Below, piece after piece: positions 1 to 6,974 of a stretch of DNA of 17,664 bases. A program made the position numbers and the translations under genes. Position 1 is the first letter of the stretch. Each line of letters begins with the position of its first letter. Origin of the DNA: a bacterium (GTDB lineage Bacteria > B130-G9); the NCBI GenBank assembly GCA_035527515.1, contig DATLAJ010000148.1, forward strand, positions 1 to 17,664, in the 5' to 3' direction. The notes beneath the pieces are model-generated. The model had not been told where the DNA came from and did no database searches. It worked only from the letters and a program-made list of their open reading frames with translations.

Positions 1-912
1 GAGGCGAAAGACCATCTTGGGGAATGCGAGTGCCCATACGCCAATAAATACCACAACGTTGAACGGAAGTGAATGTCCCGAGGCGAAATGCTTCTTGTAG
101 AATTTCAGCATCGAATCGTAGAAACAGAACAGGGAAAACATGGGCCTGCGGCGCATCGAGACTCCCTTTTGGTGGATAACAGACGCAGATGGCACAAACC
201 AGACAGATTCTCCTAATCTTGAGGCGCGAAGGCAGAAGTCGAGGTCCTCCCCGAACAAGAAGAACTGCTCGTCGAACGGCACCCTCTGTGCTAATTCCCT
301 CGGGAACATGCAGAAGCTGCCGGAGACCGCGCCGACCTTGTGGGCTCTCTCGTTCGTGCTGTCCGGGAGATTGTATAGCGGTAACTTGCGGGAATTGGGA
401 AAGAGCAGCGAGATGCCGGTCAGGCGCATGATGGCGGATGTGGGAGTTGGGATTGTTCTTCGGCAAGCCTTCTCTTGTGAGCCGTCCTGGTTTATGACCT
501 TTCCGCCGACAACGCCTCGTCTGCCGTGTTGTTCCATGAAATCGACAAGTGGTGAGACGAAGTCAGACCGTGCCTCTGTATCGGGATTCAAGAGCAACAC
601 GAACTCGCCCGAGCAGGTCTCAACTGCGGCGTTAACTGCCCTTGCGAAACCGACGTTCTGCCGCGATCGAATCAGCCGGATGCTCTGTTGCATCGGATAC
701 TTCAGGACCAGACTGTCGTCGCTCGAGGCATTATCCCAGATGACAGTCTCGACGTCTGGGGCAAAGTTCAGGATCGACGCGATACATCGGCGAAGGTAGC
801 TGCCTGTGTTATAGTTGATAATGACGATGGAGACTCTTGGCCGGATATGAGTTCGAGCGTCGGGCGTGAATGCTGTTGTACTTTTAGTTTCTCGGCGTTT
901 GACTGAACTCAT
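1..912 (-). CDS. Family 2 glycosyltransferase (rhamnosyltransferase-like), 3'-truncated by window edge
   Basis: Reading leftwards from the ATG at 912, the frame stays open for 304 codons to base 1, so the C-terminus lies outside the window. Visible GT2 (GT-A fold) signatures are VSIVIINYNTG near residues 27-37, the nucleotide-binding DNASSDDS, QNVGFARAVNAA, the metal-site region LLLNPDTE and the acceptor-side FGEDLDFCLRA. A hydrophobic or amphipathic stretch follows (FNVVVFIGVWALAF). This order matches WbbL/RfbF-like transferases that add sugars (often rhamnose) from an NDP donor to a lipid-linked glycan at the inner face of the cytoplasmic membrane. Donor and acceptor cannot be told from sequence. 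It is transcribed divergently from the DUF116 gene with under 50 nt between them. The CapD-like gene at 8.2-10.2 kb is another sugar-polymer gene but is not linked in an operon. Family call is firm; substrate is unknown. Confidence 0.9.
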   Translation of the reverse strand, partial: MSSVKRRETKSTTAFTPDARTHIRPRVSIVIINYNTGSYLRRCIASILNFAPDVETVIWDNASSDDSLVLKYPMQQSIRLIRSRQNVGFARAVNAAVETCSGEFVLLLNPDTEARSDFVSPLVDFMEQHGRRGVVGGKVINQDGSQEKACRRTIPTPTSAIMRLTGISLLFPNSRKLPLYNLPDSTNERAHKVGAVSGSFCMFPRELAQRVPFDEQFFLFGEDLDFCLRASRLGESVWFVPSASVIHQKGVSMRRRPMFSLFCFYDSMLKFYKKHFASGHSLPFNVVVFIGVWALAFPKMVFRL

Positions 913-945
913 GGCCTAGGCTATTTTTCCTGTTGTGATTGGTGC

Positions 946-949
946 GAGG
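946..949 (+). promoter_or_regulatory. Ribosome binding site GAGG favouring a TTG start for the DUF116 gene
   Basis: GAGG at 946-949 lies 6 nt before a TTG at 956. The alternative in-frame starts, GTG 935 and GTG 968, have no purine-rich tract at a usable distance. An in-frame stop at 917 caps any further extension. Confidence 0.4.
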
Positions 950-955
950 CAGAAG

Positions 956-1837
956 TTGGGCTCTAAGGTGCAGACGAATCTATCAGATCGCCCAGAGGGC
1001 GGAAGTAGATTGTGTGCACGCACGCTTTGGGCCGCGGCGCTCCTTATGGGCGGAATTGTCTTTGGCGTGCTTACGGCCATAAAGCCACTTTTGCTGAAGC
1101 TGAACACTCTGCTGCCGGTCCTCTGCTATCTCTTAGCCGCCACTGCCTCGGCATTACTCCTGAGGGGCGTCTGGTCAATTACTGCATTCAGGCCGGAAGG
1201 CCGGACCAAACTGTCCCGCGCTCTGCGGAGGGTCATCATCAGGCTTTTGGTTCCTGTTGCCATCTTAATTGGACAGGTAATTGGCATCTCCAAACAGCGG
1301 TTAATGTTATCCTTCGTGCAAATGAACAACGACCTCACGATGAACAAGCACTTGGCAATCAAGCCGGAGGAGATTCTTATCCTGCTTCCGCAGTGCTTGC
1401 AAGCTCCGGAGTGCGACCGCAGGCTGACCAGCGACATACATAACTGCAGGCGGTGCGGTAAGTGCGACATTGCGGCGCTGTTGGAGATTTTCGATAAGCG
1501 TTGTGTTCAGGCGTGGGTTGTTCCGGGTGGGACACTGGCAAGAGAAATGGTCAAGACCCATCGGCCAAGGGTCATTCTGGCCGTTGCGTGCGAGAGGGAG
1601 CTTTCGTCCGGGATATTGGACACACATCCGATACCGGTCGTGTCAATAATCAACGATAGGCCAAATGGTCCGTGCGTGGGGACGCGGGTATCGTGCGCGT
1701 CGGTCGATGAGATGTTGCAGCGCTTGCTTGGCAAGACCTATTGTGCTAAGGATAGCAAACTAGTAACTGCCGTGGGTCAACATCGAACTGAGAGGAAAGG
1801 TCAACGTGAGAGCGAGGCGAGCCGTCGTGCAAGCTGA
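956..1837 (+). CDS. DUF116 family membrane protein with cysteine cluster
   Basis: Two hydrophobic segments (about residues 24-42 and 50-69, numbered from TTG 956) anchor the protein. A cytosolic-type domain follows, holding the DUF116 hallmarks: LLPQC (C147), C153 and the cluster CRRCGKC (C164, C167, C170), then VVPGG, AVACERELSSG and NDRPNGPCVGT. The cysteines look like a metal or Fe-S site. No biochemical function is established for this family as far as I know. The start is uncertain: GTG 935 would add seven residues but has no ribosome site, while TTG 956 has GAGG upstream. Its last 32 nt overlap the hsp20 gene, whose ribosome site lies inside this gene, so the two are probably cotranslated. 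The tail after about residue 270 is polar and low in structure, possibly extended by the overlap. Confidence 0.8.
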   Translation: MGSKVQTNLSDRPEGGSRLCARTLWAAALLMGGIVFGVLTAIKPLLLKLNTLLPVLCYLLAATASALLLRGVWSITAFRPEGRTKLSRALRRVIIRLLVPVAILIGQVIGISKQRLMLSFVQMNNDLTMNKHLAIKPEEILILLPQCLQAPECDRRLTSDIHNCRRCGKCDIAALLEIFDKRCVQAWVVPGGTLAREMVKTHRPRVILAVACERELSSGILDTHPIPVVSIINDRPNGPCVGTRVSCASVDEMLQRLLGKTYCAKDSKLVTAVGQHRTERKGQRESEASRRAS

Positions 1838-2276
1838 GTTCGACATTTCCGGCGAAGTAGAGCGCATTCAAGACCAGCTCAACAGGCTGATCGAGCGCGT
1901 TACGGCCTATGGTTGGGACAAGTCTTGGGAGAGGGAGCGGTTCCAGCCGCACGTCGATGTATATGAAAACCGGAGTTCCTTAGTAATCGTGGCCGAACTA
2001 CCGGGCGTGAGTACCTCGTCGATCCAGGTTTATGGTTTTCAGGGTGCGATACACATAGAGGGTGTGAAAGAGGCGAACTACCCTCCTGCTGGGGATGCGA
2101 TGTTCCACACCTTCGAGCGGAGTTTCGGCAAGTTCGAGATCAGGGTGATCATCCCTTGCCCTGTCCAGTTTCGCGAGGCCAAAGCGAGTTATTCGGACGG
2201 TTTGGTTACGGTGAATTTGCCCAAAATCAACGAGCGGCGTTGCAGGAAGTGTGTCATCCCCGTGGAGATCGGATGA
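1806..2276 (+). CDS. Small heat shock protein, Hsp20/alpha-crystallin family
   Basis: The 156-residue length is typical. An N-terminal helix-rich arm (about 1-40) is followed by the alpha-crystallin domain: FQPHVDVYENRSSLVIVAELPGV opens it, and the family hallmark A-x-x-x-x-G-L-V-x-V-x-L-P appears as ASYSDGLVTVNLPK. The tail VIPVEIG carries the I/V-x-I/V motif that docks neighbouring subunits in the oligomer. Such proteins hold unfolding clients without ATP in the cytoplasm. The GTG start at 1806 is preceded by AGGAAAGG (1793-1800) 5 nt upstream, inside the DUF116 gene. The stop overlaps the purE start as ATGA. Three unrelated functions in one overlapping chain suggests shared expression rather than a shared pathway. 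No heat-shock promoter or ROSE-like element was recognised. Confidence 0.92.
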   Translation: MRARRAVVQAEFDISGEVERIQDQLNRLIERVTAYGWDKSWERERFQPHVDVYENRSSLVIVAELPGVSTSSIQVYGFQGAIHIEGVKEANYPPAGDAMFHTFERSFGKFEIRVIIPCPVQFREAKASYSDGLVTVNLPKINERRCRKCVIPVEIG

Positions 2277-2818
2277 GAGCCGGCGAACCAATGACTGAGC
2301 GCAAACGCCCGGGAGAATCAGCGCCAGTCGTTGCGGTCGTTGCGGTCGTCGCGGGCAGCAGGTCTGACAGCAAGCTCATAGACGAGGCGGCGCGAACGCT
2401 CTCTGAGTTTGACGTCCCTTGCGAAAAGCGAATAATCTCGGCCCATAGAACACCTGAGCAAGCGCTCGAGTTTGCCCGTAACGCAAGGTCAAGAGGTCTG
2501 AAGGTGATCATTGCGATAGCTGGAAAGGCGGCTCACCTCGCCGGGGTCATCTCGTCAGCAACAACGCTGCCGGTCATTGGTGTCCCAGCAAAGACCCCTG
2601 ACCTGGGCGGGCTGGACTCGCTTCTGTCAACTGTTCAGATGCCGTCCGGCGTCCCGGTCGCAACCGTTGGCATCGGAAGCGCCGAGAACGCCGCACTGCT
2701 GGCGGTTGCGGTATTGGCGCTTTCCGACGAGGCGCTTGCCTCAAGGTGGCGCGACTACAAGGCCAAGCTTGCTGAGAGGGTGCAGGCAGACGATCTCGCT
2801 GTTAAAAAAGGCGACTGA
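2273..2818 (+). CDS. purE: PurE-type phosphoribosylaminoimidazole carboxylase / N5-CAIR mutase
   Basis: The 181-residue product acts in de novo purine synthesis at the AIR-to-CAIR step. Visible landmarks are AGSRSD (27-32), the catalytic ISAHRTP (H58), the glycine-rich loop AIAGKAAHLAG (81-91), then LPVIGVP, GLDSLLSTVQMP and GVPVATVGIG. The loop departs from the GAGGAAHLPG of ordinary class I mutases (Lys85 replaces a Gly; Ala90 replaces Pro). TVGIG followed by ENAALLA is reminiscent of class II AIR carboxylases, so the exact reaction is open. No purK lies in the window. ATG 2273 is chosen because GGAG (2264-2267) precedes it and it overlaps the hsp20 stop as ATGA. ATG 2291 is a weaker alternative. 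Its 3' end overlaps the convergent parA-like gene by 17 nt. Confidence 0.9.
   Translation: MRAGEPMTERKRPGESAPVVAVVAVVAGSRSDSKLIDEAARTLSEFDVPCEKRIISAHRTPEQALEFARNARSRGLKVIIAIAGKAAHLAGVISSATTLPVIGVPAKTPDLGGLDSLLSTVQMPSGVPVATVGIGSAENAALLAVAVLALSDEALASRWRDYKAKLAERVQADDLAVKKGD
2327..2353 (+). repeat. Three tandem 9-nt units inside purE
   Basis: GTCGTTGCG occurs at 2327-2335 and 2336-2344, then once more with one change (GTCGTCGCG) at 2345-2353. It encodes the repeated V-V-A units running into the phosphate-loop GSRSD, so it lengthens the first beta-strand of the Rossmann-like fold. It looks like a recent slippage expansion in whole codons. Confidence 0.8.
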
Positions 2819-3818
2819 CGGTCGAGCGAGGTAAATCGATCTCGCAGTGCTTGGCGATGCTCACGGCGAGCTTGTTGAAATCCTTAAGGCAATCCTGGAC
2901 AGCATATACGTGAGCGCCGATAGCCCCATCAGCCGGCTTAAGTGCAAAGATGGGCTTGTGGGCCTCCATTGCCATCGGCATTAGACTGCGATAGTGCTTG
3001 AGCATGGCAAGGCAGTTCGGGTCATCCTGCGGCTGGTCTGTGAAAACTTCGGGCTGTTTATTCAGGACTGAGACCCGGTACTCGCCGGGTATGCGGTTCA
3101 TCCATCTGCCATAAGCCCTCGCGGGCCTGTCGCTTCGGATTGCGTGCTGCATGATAATGTAGCCAATGGGCTCCATTTCGCCGGCCGGCAATTCCAAATC
3201 GTCTCTGGGGCTTCGAGTGAGTCTGTCCTTCCATTCGGATCGCCAGCGACGCAATGTCGGGCCCAGGTTCCGCAGGCCTTGAAGCGAATAGAGGTCTGGA
3301 GCCAGCGGGACGGCCACGTAACGAGATGCGATCATTGCCGCTCGGTTGATCGCGCCCAAGTTGGGACCAACATCGATCAACACCAAATCGGCCTTCCTGG
3401 CAACTGCTGCCAACTGGATGATGCGAAATAGAGCCGCCTCAATTCTAAACGCCCGCGGCTTTGCACCTAAGCAGTGCGGCCAGTTCTCGGAGAGATCATC
3501 TTCGAAGCTGGACAAGGCCAGGTCCCCAATGAGAAGGCCCAGACTATCCGAGATACTCTCCACGTGAGGCTGATTGATTGGCCCCGTTCCCTCAATTAAG
3601 GGCAGAAGCGCGCCCAGAATGCTCTGCGGATGCTCGCCGTCCGGCCAAACCTCCTCGAGGCGCTCCTCTTTCAGGAACATCGATGTCAAGTTTGCCTGCG
3701 GATCGAGGTCGGCGGCGATTACTTTCAGGCCGAGTTCCGCGAACATATATGCTAGGTGATAGACTAGCGAGGTTTTGCCCACGCCTCCCTTGTTGTTGAA
3801 GAATGCAATCGTCTTCAC
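2802..3818 (-). CDS. ParA/MinD-like P-loop ATPase, second gene of an AlbA_2 module
   Basis: The N-terminus has the deviant Walker A box NNKGGVGKT (residues 8-16) with the signature lysine at 10, the switch DLDPQANLTSMF and the Walker B strand LVLIDVGPNLGAINRAA. This is a ParA-type dimerising ATPase. At 338 residues it is longer than minimal ParA: after LRNLGPTLRRW there is an extended region with YIIMQHAIRSDRPARAYGRW and a helical tail. No N-terminal DNA-binding domain and no ParB or centromere-like repeats are present, so plasmid partition is unlikely. GTG 3818 overlaps the stop of the upstream AlbA_2 gene as GTGA, with GAGG 5 nt before the start, indicating translational coupling. I infer that it works with that protein; the activity is unknown. 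Its stop lies within purE on the other strand. Confidence 0.87.
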   Translation of the reverse strand: MKTIAFFNNKGGVGKTSLVYHLAYMFAELGLKVIAADLDPQANLTSMFLKEERLEEVWPDGEHPQSILGALLPLIEGTGPINQPHVESISDSLGLLIGDLALSSFEDDLSENWPHCLGAKPRAFRIEAALFRIIQLAAVARKADLVLIDVGPNLGAINRAAMIASRYVAVPLAPDLYSLQGLRNLGPTLRRWRSEWKDRLTRSPRDDLELPAGEMEPIGYIIMQHAIRSDRPARAYGRWMNRIPGEYRVSVLNKQPEVFTDQPQDDPNCLAMLKHYRSLMPMAMEAHKPIFALKPADGAIGAHVYAVQDCLKDFNKLAVSIAKHCEIDLPRSTVSRLF

Positions 3819-5005
3819 AGTAGCCTCGGGACCTTGACCAGAAAGAAATGCGGCTCGTCTGTAGTAAACTCGGGCGGCTGATTCCCGTTTCTTTCGATCG
3901 CTTCTTGTGCTTTCAGCACGCCGCTTGCGAACGTGTGGACGTAACCCAGCACCTTCATAGCACTGGCCACCACTGGATTGCGGTATGCATTCTGCTTCGG
4001 AAAATTCTCCGGCGTCGCCTCGCCGTAAAGGCCCCCAGGATTCTGGATCTCGACCCTGTCATCGAACCAGTAGAACCGGACCGGCGCATTGGATTGATAC
4101 GACCTATGCATGATTGCATTCATTAGGAATTCGCGAAGCGCGAACAAGGGATAATCATAGATTTGCTCGTCGCGCAAGACGGAGACAGGGACTGGCCTCG
4201 AACGTATCTGGCCAGGTAGGAAAGCGTCCAGTTCACGCAGCACAGTCAGAAGGTCCCCGGCAAACTGGTGCTCGTCTATCGGTTCGTCCGTGATATTGAC
4301 TCCGTCGAATCTCACGAACTGCACGTATGCTCCGGGCAGCCAATGCCGAGCGTATTTGGCGAATAACAAGGCCCCCGCAAACGTCGCGCAGTTCCTCTGA
4401 AGATCGTAGAAGCTCAGCGATGACATTTGCTCGCGGACGTCGCGCCTATTCTCCTTTATGATCTCGGGCGCGACCGCATTAGGCAAGTATGTAATGGAGA
4501 AAAGGTCCGGAACCAGGTCCTCGAATCGGCATTCGAAACACGGTGTGGCGTCAAAAGTTGCTGAGAAGGCTGTGCGCCGTTCCCAGAGTATCCTCTCTTC
4601 AGACTCGCTGGCAATTGCCCGTCTTGGCCCGACTCGAATCCATACCTGACCTTTGTATCGCACGGGAGGTATATCTGAAGGCAGAACCGCCACAAGCGCA
4701 AGCTCTCCCCCCGGGACATCATCACGCTTCTGCACAGTCATCGCTGGCAACGGTAAGATGTTGCCGTCAGACCTTATACCTCCAAGGTTCTGCAGCAGCT
4801 GGTCCGTTACCTTCAATCCCGAAAGGGAGCCATCATCGTTGGCGCCGATGATCAAGTAGCCCGGCTTGCGGTGATTCGGCAGATCGTTCGCAAACGCGCA
4901 GACCGCCTGACAGAACTTGTCAGTGTCCTTGATGGAGGTCGTCCTCTCTACTCGATCCGACTCGATGTCATGGAGTATAGAGACTAATTCATCCTTAGTC
5001 AGCAT
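3815..5005 (-). CDS. Schlafen-type AlbA_2 domain + GHKL-like ATPase domain protein (COG2865-like)
   Basis: A 396-residue protein. Residues 1-130 form the AlbA_2/Schlafen fold: E15-S-D-R-V-E20, then KFCQAVCAFANDLPNH and YLIIGANDDG (50-59). The C-terminal part is a GHKL-like fold: the N-box EFLMNAIMHRSY, then WFDDRVEIQNPGGLY, RNPVVASAMKVLGY and a glycine turn ASGVLKAQEA. Relatives are usually annotated as putative RecG-like helicases or transcriptional regulators. The winged helix commonly found at the C-terminus is missing; the protein ends at VKVPRLL. The E-x4-E spacing matches the first two carboxylates of Schlafen nucleases, but the third acidic position aligns with Asn56 (followed by Asp57, Asp58). 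The ATG at 5005 has GAGG 4 nt upstream. It overlaps the parA-like gene by 4 nt and starts 47 nt after the cyclophilin gene. Confidence 0.87.
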   Translation of the reverse strand: MLTKDELVSILHDIESDRVERTTSIKDTDKFCQAVCAFANDLPNHRKPGYLIIGANDDGSLSGLKVTDQLLQNLGGIRSDGNILPLPAMTVQKRDDVPGGELALVAVLPSDIPPVRYKGQVWIRVGPRRAIASESEERILWERRTAFSATFDATPCFECRFEDLVPDLFSITYLPNAVAPEIIKENRRDVREQMSSLSFYDLQRNCATFAGALLFAKYARHWLPGAYVQFVRFDGVNITDEPIDEHQFAGDLLTVLRELDAFLPGQIRSRPVPVSVLRDEQIYDYPLFALREFLMNAIMHRSYQSNAPVRFYWFDDRVEIQNPGGLYGEATPENFPKQNAYRNPVVASAMKVLGYVHTFASGVLKAQEAIERNGNQPPEFTTDEPHFFLVKVPRLL

Positions 5006-5040
5006 GGCGCCTCAACTAGCACTAGGATTATCGGCGAGCT

Positions 5041-5079
5041 AAGCTTAAGGCCCTACTCGCCGGAGGGCCCGACGAGCTT
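5041..5079. terminator. Bipartite inverted repeat at the 3' end of the cyclophilin gene, terminator-like
   Basis: GGCCCT (5049-5054) pairs with AGGGCC (5064-5069) around a 9-nt loop. An outer AAGCT (5041-5045) can pair with AGCTT (5075-5079). It spans the cyclophilin stop codon. A T-run follows only on the plus strand, so intrinsic termination of the minus-strand operon is doubtful. It may only attenuate read-through into the AlbA_2 gene. Confidence 0.25.
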
Positions 5080-5946
5080 TTTCGTGAATAAGGTCACCCT
5101 CATCTCAACCTTATCGGTCGGGTTGCCCCGCGCATCCGTCTTCACACCTGCTATCTTATCGACTACGTCCATCCCCTCGATGACCCTGCCGAACGCAGTG
5201 TACTTGTGGTCGAGGCTAGGCAACCTCGCAAGACAGATAAAAAACTGGCTGCCGGCGCTGTCGGGGGCACTGCTTCTGGCCATGGAGACCACGCCGCGTT
5301 CGTGCTTGATGTCGTTGAACTCGGCCTGAATCATCCATCCCGGCCCTCCCGACCCATCGTTGGAACGGTCATCATCCTTGGAATAGGGGTCACCACCCTG
5401 AATCACGAAGCGCGGGATTACCCTATGGAAAGTGGTCCCGTCATAGAATCCCGAGCTAGCAAGTTTCTTGAAGTTAGCCACCGTCTTAGGAGCGACATCG
5501 GGGTAAAACTCTATGTAAATATCGCCGAACTTCGTTTGGACCTTGGCGATCTCCTGAATCAATTCAGACCGCAAAACCTCCCCGGGCTGCGGCTCTTCGG
5601 CCTCCTTCCTTCTCATCGGTGCAATCTCAGGCCGGAGGTTCCGTTGCAGTTCAGTTGGCTCCCTGCCGGGCGCGGTCTGAAGGGCCGGCCGCTCCTTCAG
5701 GGCGAGCTTTGTCATCTCGTTAATGCGCCGCATCTCATCCTCTTTCGTCTTGTCGCGTATCGCCGGGGCATTGGTCTTGGCCTCCCCGCCCTCCAGTGTC
5801 TGGAGCTTCGCGGTCTTTTGTGCCGTCTGCGACTCTTCAGATTGGCTCTCCTTCTCATCACTGCAACCAGTGAAGACCGCAAGCGCGCCGATCAGCAAGA
5901 ATGCGACCCAAACAATACCTTGCAGCCTCAATTCAGTTCTGGACAT
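5053..5946 (-). CDS. Cyclophilin-type peptidyl-prolyl cis-trans isomerase, predicted lipoprotein
   Basis: A 297-residue protein. Residues 1-28 are a lipoprotein signal: basic start, hydrophobic core WVAFLLIGALAVF, then T-G-C with the lipidated Cys at 28. The -3 residue is Phe rather than the usual Leu. Residues about 29-135 are a charged, low-complexity linker rich in Glu, Lys and Arg. The rest is a cyclophilin domain with FHRVIPRFVIQGGDP (catalytic Arg in HRV), SMARSS, GSQFFICL and LDHKYTAFGRVIEGMD. It should catalyse prolyl isomerisation in the periplasm while membrane-anchored. GGGAG lies about 7 nt upstream of the ATG at 5946. An extended -10 promoter sits just upstream, so the gene need not rely on the mlaE transcript. 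The cyclophilin fold is firm; the periplasmic side is inferred from the signal. Confidence 0.93.
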   Translation of the reverse strand: MSRTELRLQGIVWVAFLLIGALAVFTGCSDEKESQSEESQTAQKTAKLQTLEGGEAKTNAPAIRDKTKEDEMRRINEMTKLALKERPALQTAPGREPTELQRNLRPEIAPMRRKEAEEPQPGEVLRSELIQEIAKVQTKFGDIYIEFYPDVAPKTVANFKKLASSGFYDGTTFHRVIPRFVIQGGDPYSKDDDRSNDGSGGPGWMIQAEFNDIKHERGVVSMARSSAPDSAGSQFFICLARLPSLDHKYTAFGRVIEGMDVVDKIAGVKTDARGNPTDKVEMRVTLFTKKLVGPSGE

Positions 5947-5994
5947 AGTTGTTCTCCCTTCTCATTTGGGGTTGTCGAATTGGTGTTACCAGAG

Positions 5995-6003
5995 AGTATA
6001 ACA
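5995..6003 (-). promoter_or_regulatory. Extended -10 promoter element upstream of the cyclophilin gene
   Basis: On the minus strand 6003-5995 reads TGTTATACT: a TG dinucleotide one base before TATACT, the extended -10 pattern of sigma-70 promoters. No good -35 is seen, as is common for this class. A start near 5988 would give a leader of about 42 nt. Confidence 0.45.
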
Positions 6004-6086
6004 GCTGAAAGGCAAATAGCAGTCAGAAAAATATACTCCTATTCTCCCCCGCTTACGCCCGCGCACCGGCCCGTTCGTCGCCTCCC

Positions 6087-6896
6087 CTAAAACATGATTG
6101 CTGTGAGAAAGTAGTCGGCAACGATGATAAGCATCGCGGAGGCAACGACGGCAGTTGTAGTCGCCTTCCCGACTCCCTCTGCCCCTCCTTTAGCATAAAA
6201 TCCAGTGAAACAGCTGACGAGGGAGAGAATCAGCCCAAAGGCCGCAGCCTTAATCAGTCCGTTTCCCAGATCGGCTATCTCAGAGTAGCGCACCGCGTTA
6301 CGTGTGAACAAAATCGGGTTCACACTCAATAAGTGGACAGAGACAACATAGCCGCCCAGAATCCCGAAGAAATCAGCGATCCCAGTCAGAAGCGGCACCA
6401 TGATGATGCTTGCCCAAATCCTCGGCACGACGAGGTACTTTATAGGCTCCACCGCTAGCGCATGGAGCGCATCTATCTGTTCAGTTACGCGCATCGACGC
6501 GAGCTCGGCTGCCATGCTCGAGCCGGCGCGGGCGGCGACCATCAGGCTTGTGAGAACCGGCCCTAGCTCCCTGAACATGCTGAGCGTTACCACGATGCCG
6601 ATATAGGCCTCAGCGCCCACAGGCCTCAGCCCGTGGTCAGTCTGAAGAGCCAGCACCATGCCGGTGAATGCGCCAGTTAGAACTACCACGGCCGTTGACT
6701 TAACGCCGACGAACTCCATCTGCTTCAGCAGAAGCCCCCAACGGAATGGTGGAACGAATGACCAAGCGACGAACTTGGCGAACATGAGTAGGACACTGCC
6801 TACACTCTCGAGCGACCTCAGTGTCCAAGACCCGAGCAGTTCAAATGGATACAGAATGCCAAAGCCCTTCGCGAGAGCTCTCATCGCCTCGGTCAA
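6087..6896 (-). CDS. mlaE: MlaE-family ABC transporter permease
   Basis: A 269-residue integral membrane protein. The family core is clear: TGAFTGMVLALQTDHGL (74-90), the coupling region SMFRELGPVLTSLMVAARAGSS, AAELASMRVTEQIDAL (129-144) and VEPIKYLVVPR, followed by three more hydrophobic segments to the end. MlaE-type permeases pair with an MlaF ATPase and an MlaD MCE protein to move phospholipids or other lipids between membranes of diderm cells. No mlaF or mlaD is present here: the next gene downstream on this strand is the cyclophilin, 140 nt away, and upstream is a 665-nt gap. The start is TTG 6896 (AGG 6 nt upstream) or ATG 6884, which has GAGG only 2 nt away; I keep the longer one. Confidence 0.93.
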   Translation of the reverse strand: MTEAMRALAKGFGILYPFELLGSWTLRSLESVGSVLLMFAKFVAWSFVPPFRWGLLLKQMEFVGVKSTAVVVLTGAFTGMVLALQTDHGLRPVGAEAYIGIVVTLSMFRELGPVLTSLMVAARAGSSMAAELASMRVTEQIDALHALAVEPIKYLVVPRIWASIIMVPLLTGIADFFGILGGYVVSVHLLSVNPILFTRNAVRYSEIADLGNGLIKAAAFGLILSLVSCFTGFYAKGGAEGVGKATTTAVVASAMLIIVADYFLTAIMF

Positions 6897-6946
6897 ACCT
6901 AACCTATTGCCCGTTAATGCAGAAAAGCGAATAGCCTGAGACCATC

Positions 6947-6974
6947 ACTCTACGCTTTTGCGCTTAAACTTCAA
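6947..6974 (-). promoter_or_regulatory. Possible sigma-70 promoter for mlaE
   Basis: On the minus strand TTGAAG (6974-6969) and TAGAGT (6952-6947) are 16 nt apart, each matching 4 of 6 consensus bases. Initiation near 6940 would give a leader of about 45 nt before TTG 6896. This is a weak match judged only by eye. Confidence 0.3.

Noticed and set aside
140-799. 219-codon plus-strand frame
   Set aside because: It is antisense to the GT2 gene, whose opposite frame carries all family motifs; the plus-strand product is Arg/Ser/Thr-rich with no domain.
5206-6090. 294-codon plus-strand frame
   Set aside because: Shadow of the cyclophilin gene; Leu/Arg-rich low-complexity product with no recognisable fold.
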